A stretch of DNA of 64,000 nucleotides from Massospora cicadina. Lineage: Eukaryota; Entomophthoromycota; Entomophthoromycetes; Entomophthorales; Entomophthoraceae. Below the pieces are notes generated by a model. It did not search any database. It was not told the origin of the DNA and saw only the letters and a program-made list of their open reading frames with translations. Below, piece after piece: positions 23,052 through 32,659 of this stretch (position 1 is its first letter; every line of letters starts with the position of its first letter). The stretch lies in the NCBI GenBank assembly GCA_022478985.1, contig JAKSZP010010636.1, forward strand, positions 117,478 through 181,477. The letters run 5' to 3'. A program made the translations under genes and the position numbers.

Positions 23052-23129
23052 TCAATTAGCTCCTTTTGCTTTACCATGCTTAACTGTCTCAATCCTTTAA
23101 AATAGGTATATTGGAAAATGCAGAAAACC

Positions 23130-23740
23130 TTATTCCTCCAAACCCAAATTTAATAAGTCATTTTCTAATTCTACTCTAAATCCTGCTCTCAATAAACACT
23201 TCCTCCTCTTGCAAAAACTTTTTTTAATATAAGCCCTACTATCAGCTTCCATCAAAGTTGCCGGTTCTCCCACTAAAACACCCACACCCAAGCCCTTCAC
23301 AAGGCTATGGAGCCTCTTGTTAATGTAATACCAGACACTTTTTTGAATTCCCTTAGGAAGACAAAGATTCAATTGAAGATCTTTAATTAGTACAAACCAT
23401 TCATGTTCTGACACCACTAAGAAGTCATTATTTAACCCATCTATCCCCAGACCCACCAAAAAAACTCAAAAATCTTGCATTCTTTCTGGATTCTTCAATA
23501 TACGTTAAGTCCTAGATTTTTTACTATCTCAAGGCTCTGATCACATGGAGGTCTTCAATTAATTTGAATATAGAGAAATTTAAATTCAATCCAATACTGG
23601 TGATGCCCCAAAGCCCATTTTGTATGCTCTCAGACATAGCTTTAGGTCAGCTCAAGTTGGATATCACTCTGACCACCCTTTCACATAAAAAAATGGCCGC
23701 TTAGGCCTGCTGCAACGACGCAATGCAGTATTTTTTATTT
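23130..23740 (-). pseudogene. unrecognised decayed protein-coding segment
   Basis: The longest frame is 23130-23459 (109 codons) and contains HEWFVLIKDLQLNLCLPKGI, VWYYINKRLHSLVKGLGVGV and KSFCKRRKCLLRAGF. Further minus-strand protein-like sequence continues upstream to about 23740 (IQNGLWGITSIGLNLNFSIF, then two stops). Its composition is more protein-like than the surrounding AT-rich DNA. I do not recognise the family: no transposase, RT or enzyme motif is apparent. It could be a relic host gene or part of an unrecognised mobile element. Confidence 0.35.
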
Positions 23741-23981
23741 CACAATTTATTTAACACCTGTAGATAAAAGCGCGTACACCCCCTTAGGTTGCGCCCCACT
23801 ATTATATCAAAACCATGTGAACTCTAATATGCTGTCTAGCCACTTAAAATAGTTTAAAAATTTACATTAGATTTCTTTCCACCCTGGAGTTTTTAATTCT
23901 CAACTCCATAATTTTACATTGAGTTATCTCAGCCCATAGGCATTTAAACTCAGATATATTAGGTAGATATCATTTACCCTG

Positions 23982-24829
23982 TGTAAGAAGAGTGTCTATA
24001 ACTCTCCTTTTCCCAGCGTGGTAGTTCTTGGTGCACAGGCCCAACTCCAGGGAACTAGCCGTTATTCCTAAAGGTACTAGAGCCCAGCAGAGGGTGCTAG
24101 AGCAATAATAACTTTATTAAAGAAGTGCGATCATATTAATAAATATTCAACCAAAAATGACACGGTGCACAAGGGAAGAAGGGGTAAGCATCCCAGGTTG
24201 GAGAGAACCTGAGCGACCCAATGGTTCAAGAGGGAAAGCCTAATCATATACAAAACGGAATGGTTAACATAGCATAAGACCTCCTTGAAGAGGTCTGCAC
24301 ACAGGATTGTCCTGGATAACATAAATAAGATAATGGGAAAATGGGAAAAGATTATTGTGCGAAGTTGACCAAGTAATGTTGGTTACAAAAATCAAATATA
24401 AATAGAGTTGGGGTAATTTGAGGTCTGCTGAAGCGGTCCTAAGCACCGATTCACCAATAGGCAAATGCTTCTGTCCCAATTGGTAGAATATACCAAGACT
24501 GACTTCACTCGAGTAATTTATTGAAGTTGTACTCTATTCAAACTCATAAATTTTAAATGGAACAGGTTTTGAAAACCTGTTCCTCAAGCAACTGAATTGA
24601 ACCATCCACATTAATTAAATATCTCATCCATTTTAACTCCTGGGCTGATGCAAGGGGCTGGGCGATAGGCACCTCACTAGTACCAACCTGGGCATATTTG
24701 GCTTGTACCCAGCGTTGGTCTACAGTGTGCCTGAGGTCAGATAGACCTGAAGCTTCTCCTTCTGGACCTCCTGTCGCCCAGCCTTATTCTTGGGTTTGGT
24801 ACCCACTATTATGTCATTAAAAAATGAAA
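23982..24829 (-). repeat. solo LTR of the A family
   Basis: An 848-bp copy of the A LTR (TGTAAGAAGAGTGTC to TTAAAAAATGAAA) with no internal domain. It is flanked by perfect CCCTG target duplications at 23977-23981 and 24830-24834. It was formed by recombination between the two LTRs of a full element inserted here, a common way for fungal genomes to shed retrotransposon DNA. Its right terminus has lost the canonical CA. Confidence 0.93.
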
Positions 24830-24834
24830 CCCTG

Positions 24835-25065
24835 CGTTAACGTTACCATAAACGCATGATTAATAGTTTTTTGATATCTCTAGCATTTTGCTTTTATTGA
24901 TGATATTTTATGATTGCTATTTAATGGAAATATCATGAGCCCTAAGCATTTTGTCCACCTGTATTTTATACTAAGAAGTAATTTTTCTAAAATTCTCAAG
25001 TGAAGATTAGTTATCTATTAATTTGTCTAATAATAACCATGAGAATTTAGTGTTAAAATATGATG
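24835..25065. other. short AT-rich spacer
   Basis: About 230 bp between the solo LTR and LINE copy 1. I see no feature apart from the LINE target duplication at its right edge (25066-25078). Confidence 0.5.
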
Positions 25066-25099
25066 TTTTGTCATCTTTGATAGTCTTTTTTTTAACTGA

Positions 25100-28000
25100 G
25101 GCAAGCTGACCAGAGGACGGGCATTATCAACATGTTTGTAGAAGTGGGAGGTAGGGAAGAGAAGTGATGACTAGATAAGGTTGGGCACCCCCAGGGTACA
25201 CAGGTTTTTCCTGTTGCCAGCTGGGACCGCAAGGTATGGTGGAATTGGTGCTCTACTCCAAGGGGGTTGCCCCCGCTATGGAGCAGGTGTGAAGGAAGGG
25301 GTCCGTGTGAAGGAATCAGAGTGGTAACCAAGACCTTATGAGTCTCTGTTGCCTTGGATTAATATACCAATTAGCCAGGCTTGAAAATGCTCTAGTAAGT
25401 GAACGTGGAACCTATCGACTCTCTTAAGGATGGTAGGGACCATGCCCTTGAATGCATCCAGGGCAATAGTGTGAATTGTCCACATTGCAATGGGTATCAA
25501 TAGGGAGTGCAGGAAGGTCGAGATTGGGGATGCAAGTTGGATCATGCAAAGGCTTTTTGAGATAGAGAAATCCTGATCATCTTAGATCCTGAGCAGGCGC
25601 GCGACTTTTCGCCATATGGGATGGACGGGGGGCAGGTTTCTAAGCGGGGGTGTAGGGAGCCCTCTCCTCCACATACTGTGCAGGTTGTGTAGGGAGTGGG
25701 TGTGGTCCGCCGTTCTGTAGATCCTTCTTAGGCAGCGCCAGGCGTTGGCCCTTACCCTTAGCTGGAGGAGTGGATGATGCATCATCCTTCATAATGCCTT
25801 TTGTGTGGCTAGGTCTTAGGGGATGTCCAAAGCGTCTAGGTAGTCAATTCTGGCGATGGTGGGGGTCGTGGTAAGTATGTCTTGGTGGGGGTGATCTTCT
25901 GGTTTTCATAACATAAAGTGGTATCTGGGTCATCCCCTTCCCTGCATTGTACCAGTGGTAGCGACAGTCCATCCCATGCGGCGGATGGTTTGGAGGAGGC
26001 GCTTAAAGTGAGGGGGGTTCTGTGTGGGTCCGTTGCATTGGGGCAGTTGGCGAGGTATGTTAGTAAGCTGGAAGGGTGGTATGGGTTAGGTAACTTGAGT
26101 GCCTGCGCGAAGTTGGCCCTTGCTGCCCTGGACCAGTGCTATTGAGGGGGTCCAGGGCTAGAACATCCTCTATCCAGGTGCTCAGGATGAGGTTGTCATA
26201 GTTCTTGAAATCTATCAGGCCCATGCCTCCGCCGGAGCGTGGACCATATAGCGTTTTAACCAGACGGGTGGGCGGGATTCAGGCCACAGCCAAACCTGGA
26301 TGAGTACGCGGATCAACGTTAAAAAGGTGGGCAAGAAGGGGATCACATGTGCAGGGAACCACAGCATCTGGACGATGAGCAAGTTGGCAACTGCCACTCA
26401 CCCCATTAGCCCAGGGAATCTACCCTTGAGTGAGCCGGTTCTGTTTGATATCCATTGCAGCAAGGTACTTTCAATAATCTCAATTGCATAGCCCCCTGTT
26501 TCCAGCTAAATCCTGAGGTGGCGGACAGGGGTGGTGGTGGTAATGAAAAGGGTAGGACAATTGAGTTTTTGCATCTCAAGTTGTGTATAGTGGGGGATGT
26601 GGTCCAGTTGGTGATGTATTTGCCAAGGAGGATTGTTTCAGTTTTCCATTTATTAGGCGATGCATTACTCACCATGGAGTATTCCTCTAGGTGTGTTCCA
26701 GCTGTAAGGCGTCGCTGTTGTCAGCTATACCTGTTATGCAATCAATCACAAAGGCTAGTATCTTGACTGGGGGCTTGCCTTGCGCAAATATGCCCCTAAG
26801 GCATGAGTTGGCAACACGGAGGAGTGGTTCAAAGCTGAAGTTTTATAGTAGTGGGCTGAGGGGGTCCCCTTGCTTGAGCCCTCTGCATGGGGAAATACTT
26901 TTGGTCAGGAAGTCGGCCACATACAGCCATTGATGCGGATTCTGTGAGGAGAATAGCTCAGTTGATGAACCTGGGTGGGAGGTTGAAGGCATGTAGGCAA
27001 TCTTTTAAGTATGGCAGCTAACGTGGTCATATGCCTTCTCCTGGTTGAGGAATACCAGGGCTCCCATCACTTTGTATTGGCATACATTGGCAATGGAGTG
27101 TATGTTAGACCAGATGGAGCGCACTGGTGTAAAACCAAATTGGTTGGGTGATAGAGCTTTAGAGGCTAGTGCGTCCAGCCTGGTAGCTAGAAATTTTGTG
27201 AGTAGTATAGTGTCATTATTTGAGAGTGCTATCAGGCGCCAGTTGGCCAGGTCCAGTCTATCGCCCTTTTTAAATAGGGTAATGACATAGGAGTCCTGGC
27301 CTCCAGGCAGGAGACGGGTCTCTAGCAAGCACTGGTTCATAGACGCTAGGATGAGGGGGGCGATTTGTTTAAAATATGTTTTGTAAAATTTGTAGGGTAT
27401 CCCATGAGGCTTGGGTATTTCCTACGCGGTGCACCATGGACTGTATCTCAGAGATTCTCCTGCGTTATCAGGTTTAGGAGACTACAGTCTGGAAGTGCAC
27501 TCTGTATTTTGGCAGAGTGTAAACTTTTTTAATTTTTGGGGTTGGGTGGGGTGTCATGGTAAAGGTTGGTGTAATAGCAATGAATTTCCGCCTTGACATC
27601 CGTTGGGTCAGTTGCCATGGTTCCATCAACCTTGAGGACCTGTGCGCACTGGGGTAGATTGCCTCAGGAATGGTATTGGCAGAAGAAAAACGCAAAACAG
27701 GTATCGCCTTCTTTTTTGTGATTACCTTTCTACAATATTTTGATTATGTGTTGGTGTTTATGGATAAGAGCGTTTAGGAGAGCGGAAATTTCTGCCTAAT
27801 TGCGGCCCCAGGCTGGGCTGTATCCAGATTTTGGGGTATTGAGTTCTAGGTGATCGAGTTCTGCCAGGGTGCATCTGATTGTGGTGGTATCCACAGTGTA
27901 TTTGCGCGATGCGAGGTGGCGAGTTTTGTTTATTAAATTGGATTTGAATGTTTCCCAAGTTTTGATGGGACCAATGTGAATGGCGTCATAATTTTGGGTT

Positions 28001-28930
28001 TGAAGCTTCGTGCTCCACCAGTCAGAGATTTTGGCGAGTTTTATATTTTCCAAGTATATCTTCCTCCAGGGCGATGTCTGCGTTTGCGTCCTGGTTGGCA
28101 TGAGCTGCACCAAAACTAGATGGTGGTCAGAAAAATTAGTTTTTTAGTAGCAAAGCTAATAATAAGAGAGCTGCAGGATTTTGGTGCAAGGATGTGGTTG
28201 ATGCAGCTCATCAAGATGAGCGTTTCCTCTTGTATGCTGGGGTGGTCATTTGGGGAAGGAGTGGAGACCCTGGGGGAGGGTGTTGTACAGGCTAGGGATG
28301 CTTTATTGCATGGAACTCGACATGTCCCATTGGGTATCCCCTGGGTTTGGGCCATTGGTCTGTAGTGGGATTGTCCCAACAGTTGAAGTCACCCAACAGG
28401 CTGGTATCCGGTGGGAGGTTGAGCATCAGAATGGATCTGAGGAAATGTCTCCTCTCAGATGTGGTGCATGGTGCATAGATACAGGCTATCAATAGTGTGG
28501 CCTCTTGGTTTGTGATTCTTGTGATCAGGACACAGCCATCTAAGTGTGATGAGGATTTGAAAATTTTTAATTTTTTGTTATTATTATAGATGACCACCCC
28601 CCAGTGGGACGTCCATATTGACTGGGATGGTGAGACCCTGGCCACCCAGGATCCCTCTTCCCCCTGTAGACAGTGGGTCTCTTGGATGGCCAAGATGTCT
28701 ACTGGAGGTTTGCGCAGGAAGTCCAGCTTTTTGGCTCAGTATGCTTGAGCCCTGGATCCTGCGATGTTTAGCATCCCTATTGACACTGAGGTGCCATAGG
28801 CACCTCAGGAGTGGTTGGGTGGGCCTTCCAGCCCTAGTCCCCCACTCATTGCCTTGGACTTGCTCCGTGGGATTAAGCCAGTCACCTCAGGGCGTTTTCC
28901 AGCTCCTTACCTTGTGATGATTTTGTGCGG
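25100..28930 (-). pseudogene. LINE 1 ORF2: endonuclease and reverse transcriptase
   Basis: ORF2 nicks target DNA and copies LINE RNA onto the nick. The minus strand shows the APE endonuclease: MAIQETHCLQGEEGSW (about 28640-28690) and LLIACIYAPCTTSERRHF, followed by TSLLGDFNCWDN (28290-28500). RT follows at about 26400-27340, with MNQCLLETRLLPGGQDSYVI, LFKKGDRLDLANWRLIAL and PNQFGFTP, then ALVFLNQEKAYDHVS. The catalytic box region reads LAFVIDCITGI where a LINE would have FADD, so the active site is lost. The C-terminal part (25336-25785) contains SLHNLHSMWRRGLP and IAMWTIHTIALDAF, matching the end of LINE copy 2. Many frameshifts are present. Confidence 0.85.
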
Positions 28931-28949
28931 GTAGTGTTAGATTTGAGAA

Positions 28950-30240
28950 TTATACTAATCTTTTCTGCACGTGAGTTTTTTTGGGTTCAAATTGATGTGC
29001 TGATTGGTTTCTGATGTTTCAGGGTTTGAGTTTTGAAGCTCTGGGCCCTTCTGGCTCATCCATAATGGATTCCAAAATGCCCCATTAAGTTTATTTGATT
29101 GGGGTCATGTGGTGATTCTGTAAGCTTGTTAAGAAAATTTTCTGCATGGGTTGTCCAATATGACTGTTTGGCTTGGGTCATATCCTCCATGTCTGCTCCA
29201 GTTTGGGAGTTGTGTTCTGATTAGCCGGTTTGGCTGATTTTCTCTCTGTCCATCTGATTTGGTTTGGATTGATGGCAGAGTTTGTGAGAGTCGCGGCCTT
29301 AGCTGCTGCCCGCTTGAGGGCCTTCTGCACCTGTTTGTGTAATTTAGATGAGATTGGCTCTATGAGAACGTAGTGTCCGTACTCTCCCCAGAGGAAAGTG
29401 TGGTTGGCGTCGACCATTCTTCCAAAGGTCTCCTCATCTTCATCCATGGCATCATCACAAAAGTTCAGAGCCATGATTTCCTCCTTCACGCGGCATGCAT
29501 TCTCCTTGTGCCCCAGTGCAGTGCAATGGTTGCAGATGGGGTGTGCGCATTCCGGTGTGACATGGAAAGTTTTCAACACTCCCCCATCCAGGAGGTGGAA
29601 TATCACGGTGCTTGAGATTTTAGTCAAATTTTTTCAGCCATGTCAGGGATGGGTCAATTACAGTGATTGCTTTTCCTGTACACAGGTTCAGCATCAGGTG
29701 GAAATGCTGTAGCTTAAGTTGTTTTATTTCTCCATAGCTTTGAAGGCTGAATCAGAGTTTGTCCTCGATTAGCTTACAGAGGAGGTTGGTGGGAAGCGAG
29801 TCAAATGAGATGAACAAAGTGTTTGCTTTGTTCCATCTTGTGCGCGCAGTGCACACAATTCGTTTGCCCTCAGGGATGGTAATTTTGACACAGACTTTTG
29901 CTGCAGCGTCTGCATCTTCTTCACTTTTGAAACCCATATTAATCCAGCTGCGGTGGATGATGTGGGTGGTAACGTATACCACATGGGGAAAAGAGGGAGG
30001 CCTGTGCCTCACCTGCCTTCTCCCACAGAGTTGGGGAATCTACCCCTAAGAAAATTCAGAGCCCGTGTTCCACTTTTGATAGGGGCTGTGCGTACTGTAT
30101 TTCCATGTATTGATTTTGTTTTGTGGTAAACTCCACAAATCAGGGTGATGTTTAGGTTTGGGGTTTTTTGGCGGCGTTGGCTCCCAGTCCCCCTCCAGGG
30201 CGTTTTTCGCCCTTGGGTGCACCGTTTTGGCCATTGCCCA
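28950..30240 (-). pseudogene. LINE 1 ORF1: zinc-knuckle RNA-binding protein
   Basis: The likely start is the M at 30234 (MAKTVHPRAKNALEG). The central domain at 29752-30012 includes WINMGFKSEEDADAAAKVCV and NTLFISFDSLPTNLLCKLIE. A frame change leads to 29178-29627 with CNHCTALGHKENAC, a C-x2-C-x4-H-x4-C knuckle, followed by an acidic stretch (DDAMDEDEE) and a lysine/alanine-rich tail. ORF1 coats LINE RNA in the cytoplasm. The domain order is like that of the L protein (NFCLFKGHYYLSFHSEAEAA in L copy 2), which suggests shared ancestry, but the L C-terminus is different. Confidence 0.8.
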
Positions 30241-30547
30241 ATATGACTTTTCGCTCAGATTTGTTGGGTTTTATTAAATTCGCTCATCTCACCTGTGTGA
30301 TTATCAAAATCTATCTGCTCGAATCAAATCTTGGTAACTTATGTTATTGTTACAGGAAAAAAAGATACAAATTTTGTCATCTTTATTAAATCTTGTTCTC
30401 TTATTATCTGCCAAAGCTCATTCTAACCAAAACTACAAACTGCGAGAACCTAAGGCACTTTAATACTAGATACTATGTTGTACTTATATTTTAATTTTAT
30501 AAAATCTTATCTTGTAATATAACTAAGGCTTTAGTCCTGCCTCAAAG

Positions 30548-31119
30548 TGTAATGGACCAGAAATTCCCCAGGTCTGACCGCCTATATTATAATTTTTTTG
30601 GCGCCTGACAAGCAATCAAAGCAGCCTAAATGAGTAGGGAGAGGTTTGGGGCACCAACAGCACCAAATCTTGCCTTCTACTCATTGGTTACGCACATCCT
30701 CTGGGTTGGTCTGACCCAACCACACAAAAGCTTTTCGAAACCAATCACCCAAAAAGACCACAGGTATGTGAGGTATATAAACCCCAAACCAACCTTTATT
30801 TTTATTTTCAGACATAAAAAGGGGCCTGCCGACCAGAGCTCATCTGAGGAGCAACTGACAATGTTCCCAGGAAGGGAATTCTAGGGTGAAAATTTCAAAG
30901 TGAACTTTGGAATAAGCAGGTGCACCTTATAAATGCCTCCCCTTGGGGGCCTCACCTGAATCATAGATTAGGCTCACAAAAACCAAATCTATAACTCAGG
31001 TGAGGCACAACCCAGCACCCAAAACTACTGAACCAAAAGCATAAAAAGCGATCTGACTCAGATTTAGATTTTCTGAATCTAAGTCAGAATGTACAATTTG
31101 AACAAACTTGATTATTACA
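30548..31119 (+). repeat. F left LTR
   Basis: This starts TGTAATGGACC and ends TTATTACA. It contains TATATAA at 30774-30780, a likely promoter, and an 11-bp stem hairpin at 30949-31006. It shares long blocks with 31704-32272, for example GACCAGAGCTCATCTG and AGGAGCAACTGACAATG (with a G/A change in the second copy). Confidence 0.92.
30949..31006 (+). other. F LTR hairpin (left copy)
   Basis: GCCTCACCTGA (30949-30959) pairs with TCAGGTGAGGC (30996-31006), and TAGATT pairs with AATCTA inside it. The right LTR keeps the same structure at 32101-32158. Confidence 0.8.
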
Positions 31120-31703
31120 TTACTCCCTACTAGAGTAGGGTCCCTCCCCAAAGAAGAGCCCCACAGCGGAAGACCACCACAACAAGGGTTTCCTGGTGCT
31201 AGCTACCTCGAGCCCCTGTAAAATTAGTTTAGATAAACTCTGGGCCCCTCAAGGAAACACAAATAGTGAGAGAAAATCAGGACTGAGATGCCAGAATCAG
31301 CCCACCTGGCCTGAGGATTCACTCCCAGCACTTGGCTGTATTGCGCCCCCCTCCTAGGCTCCTGTTGGGGATGGTCTTCCAATCCTGACCAGGGAGGCGC
31401 TTTCTCCAACTGAAGTGTGAGATGTGTGCACGGTACAGCACGGCTGGACGTCCAACCCCATTCTGGGCAGACCATCTGAGGGTGAGGGAGCCCTTCTGGG
31501 ACAAGTCCTCTTGGTTCCACCAAATCCCTGGTGAGCGGGAGGCCCCACTGGGAAAATTAACTGATGGTCACTTCAAGTTCAGGGTTGGCATTCAGTCTCT
31601 GGCTCCCACTGGTGCTGGTTTTTCAACAACTGGGACCAAGTGACCACTGAGGTCAGCCAAACTTGGAATCGGCAGCATGCAATGCATACTGGCTTTGGAA
31701 TAA
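31120..31703 (+). other. F internal region
   Basis: 584 bp, less AT-rich than its surroundings. Short open frames on both strands (for example 31224-31523 minus and 31422-31643 plus) show no known motif and overlap one another. I see no TGG primer-binding site at either LTR edge, so the priming mechanism is unclear. Confidence 0.6.
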
Positions 31704-32272
31704 TGTAATGGACTGGAAAACCCCCACTTTTGAATACCTATATTAAAAGTTTCTTTGGCGCACTGACAAGTAACCAAAGCGGCCTAATTGAGTATGGAGA
31801 GTTTTAGAGGACACTGACAGTGTTAAACTTTTCCTTATACACATTGGTTACTCACATCCTCTGGGTTGATCTGACCTAATTACATAAAAGCTCCTTAAAA
31901 TCAAACAACCAAAAAAGGCCACAGGTATGAGAGGTATGCAAACCCATAAGCAATTTTTTTTGGACATAAAAAAGGGCCTGCTGACCAGAGCTCATCTGGG
32001 GAGCAACTGACAATGCTCCCCAGGAAGGGAATGCTAGGGTGAAAATTCAAAAGTGAACTTCAGAATGGCCAGGTGCGCCTTATAAAGCCGCCCCTTGGGG
32101 GCCTCACCTGAGTCATTGATTAGGCGCACACAAGCCAAATCTACAACTCAGGTGAGGCACAGCCCAGCGCCCAAAATGACTGAACCAAAAGCATTAAAAG
32201 GCGATCTTACTCAAATTTGGAAAATCTTAATCCGTGTAGGAATGTATGATTGAGATGTAATCAATTGTTACA
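31704..32272 (+). repeat. F right LTR
   Basis: 569 bp, TGTAATGGACTGG to CAATTGTTACA. The hairpin at 32101-32158 has a 13-bp perfect stem (GCCTCACCTGAGT with ACTCAGGTGAGGC). The TATA box of the left LTR is mutated here (GGTATGCAAACC). Confidence 0.92.
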
Positions 32273-32659
32273 CAAAGGGTATATGTCTTAATAATACCTT
32301 TTTGTTAAGTTTGACAAAAATGTGAAGTAGGAATATAGTCAGGTTTTTGGTAAGCACACATTATTTTTCTTTGATAGATTATTAATCTTTTTTATTCCAG
32401 CTTTGGTCTGCTTTAATTATAAGTGACTTTAGGGGATGTTAAAGGTAAAAATGTTTGATAAATATTGTTTGGGGTTGGGGACCTATAAATTATTAGTTAA
32501 GAATATGCTGGAATAAGTGTTTGATCTCAACAATTAATGGCTTGTAGGGGACGATCCTAAAAGATGTTTATAATTATTTTTATTTGTTATTTTGATTTCC
32601 AACAATTACTTTTCTTACAAGAATCAATTGTGACTTGTCACCAAATGAAGAATTTTATT

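Larger units (their letters stand above)
25079..30371 (-). mobile_element. LINE copy 1 (non-LTR retrotransposon)
   Basis: About 5.3 kb with an ORF1 and an ORF2 on the minus strand and a short A-tail (plus-strand CTTTTTTTTAAC at about 25085). It is flanked by TTTTGTCATCTTT at 25066-25078 and 30372-30384, a perfect 13-bp target duplication. The layout of a zinc-knuckle ORF1, then an APE endonuclease, then RT, then a C-terminal cysteine/histidine region, matches fungal Tad-like LINEs. Its length suggests it is nearly full length. All frames are broken. Confidence 0.85.
30548..32272 (+). mobile_element. miniature LTR element F (TRIM-like)
   Basis: Two direct LTRs of 572 and 569 bp (30548-31119, 31704-32272) flank an internal segment of only 584 bp. 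The whole is bounded by perfect CAAAG target duplications at 30543-30547 and 32273-32277. LTR termini are TGTAA...TTACA. There is no coding capacity for gag or pol, so movement would have depended on proteins supplied by another element. This matches the terminal-repeat retrotransposon in miniature class, although these LTRs are long for it. The internal segment starts with the perfect palindrome CCCTACTAGAGTAGGG (31125-31140). Plus orientation is suggested by a TATA box in the LTR. Confidence 0.9.

Noticed and set aside
31125..31140. CCCTACTAGAGTAGGG palindrome as a primer-binding site
   Set aside because: It lies where a primer site would be but has no TGG start; it is recorded only as a palindrome.
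31224..31643. Open frames inside F as genes
   Set aside because: Four or more overlapping frames on both strands in a 584-bp internal region, none with a motif; this fits non-coding sequence of higher GC.
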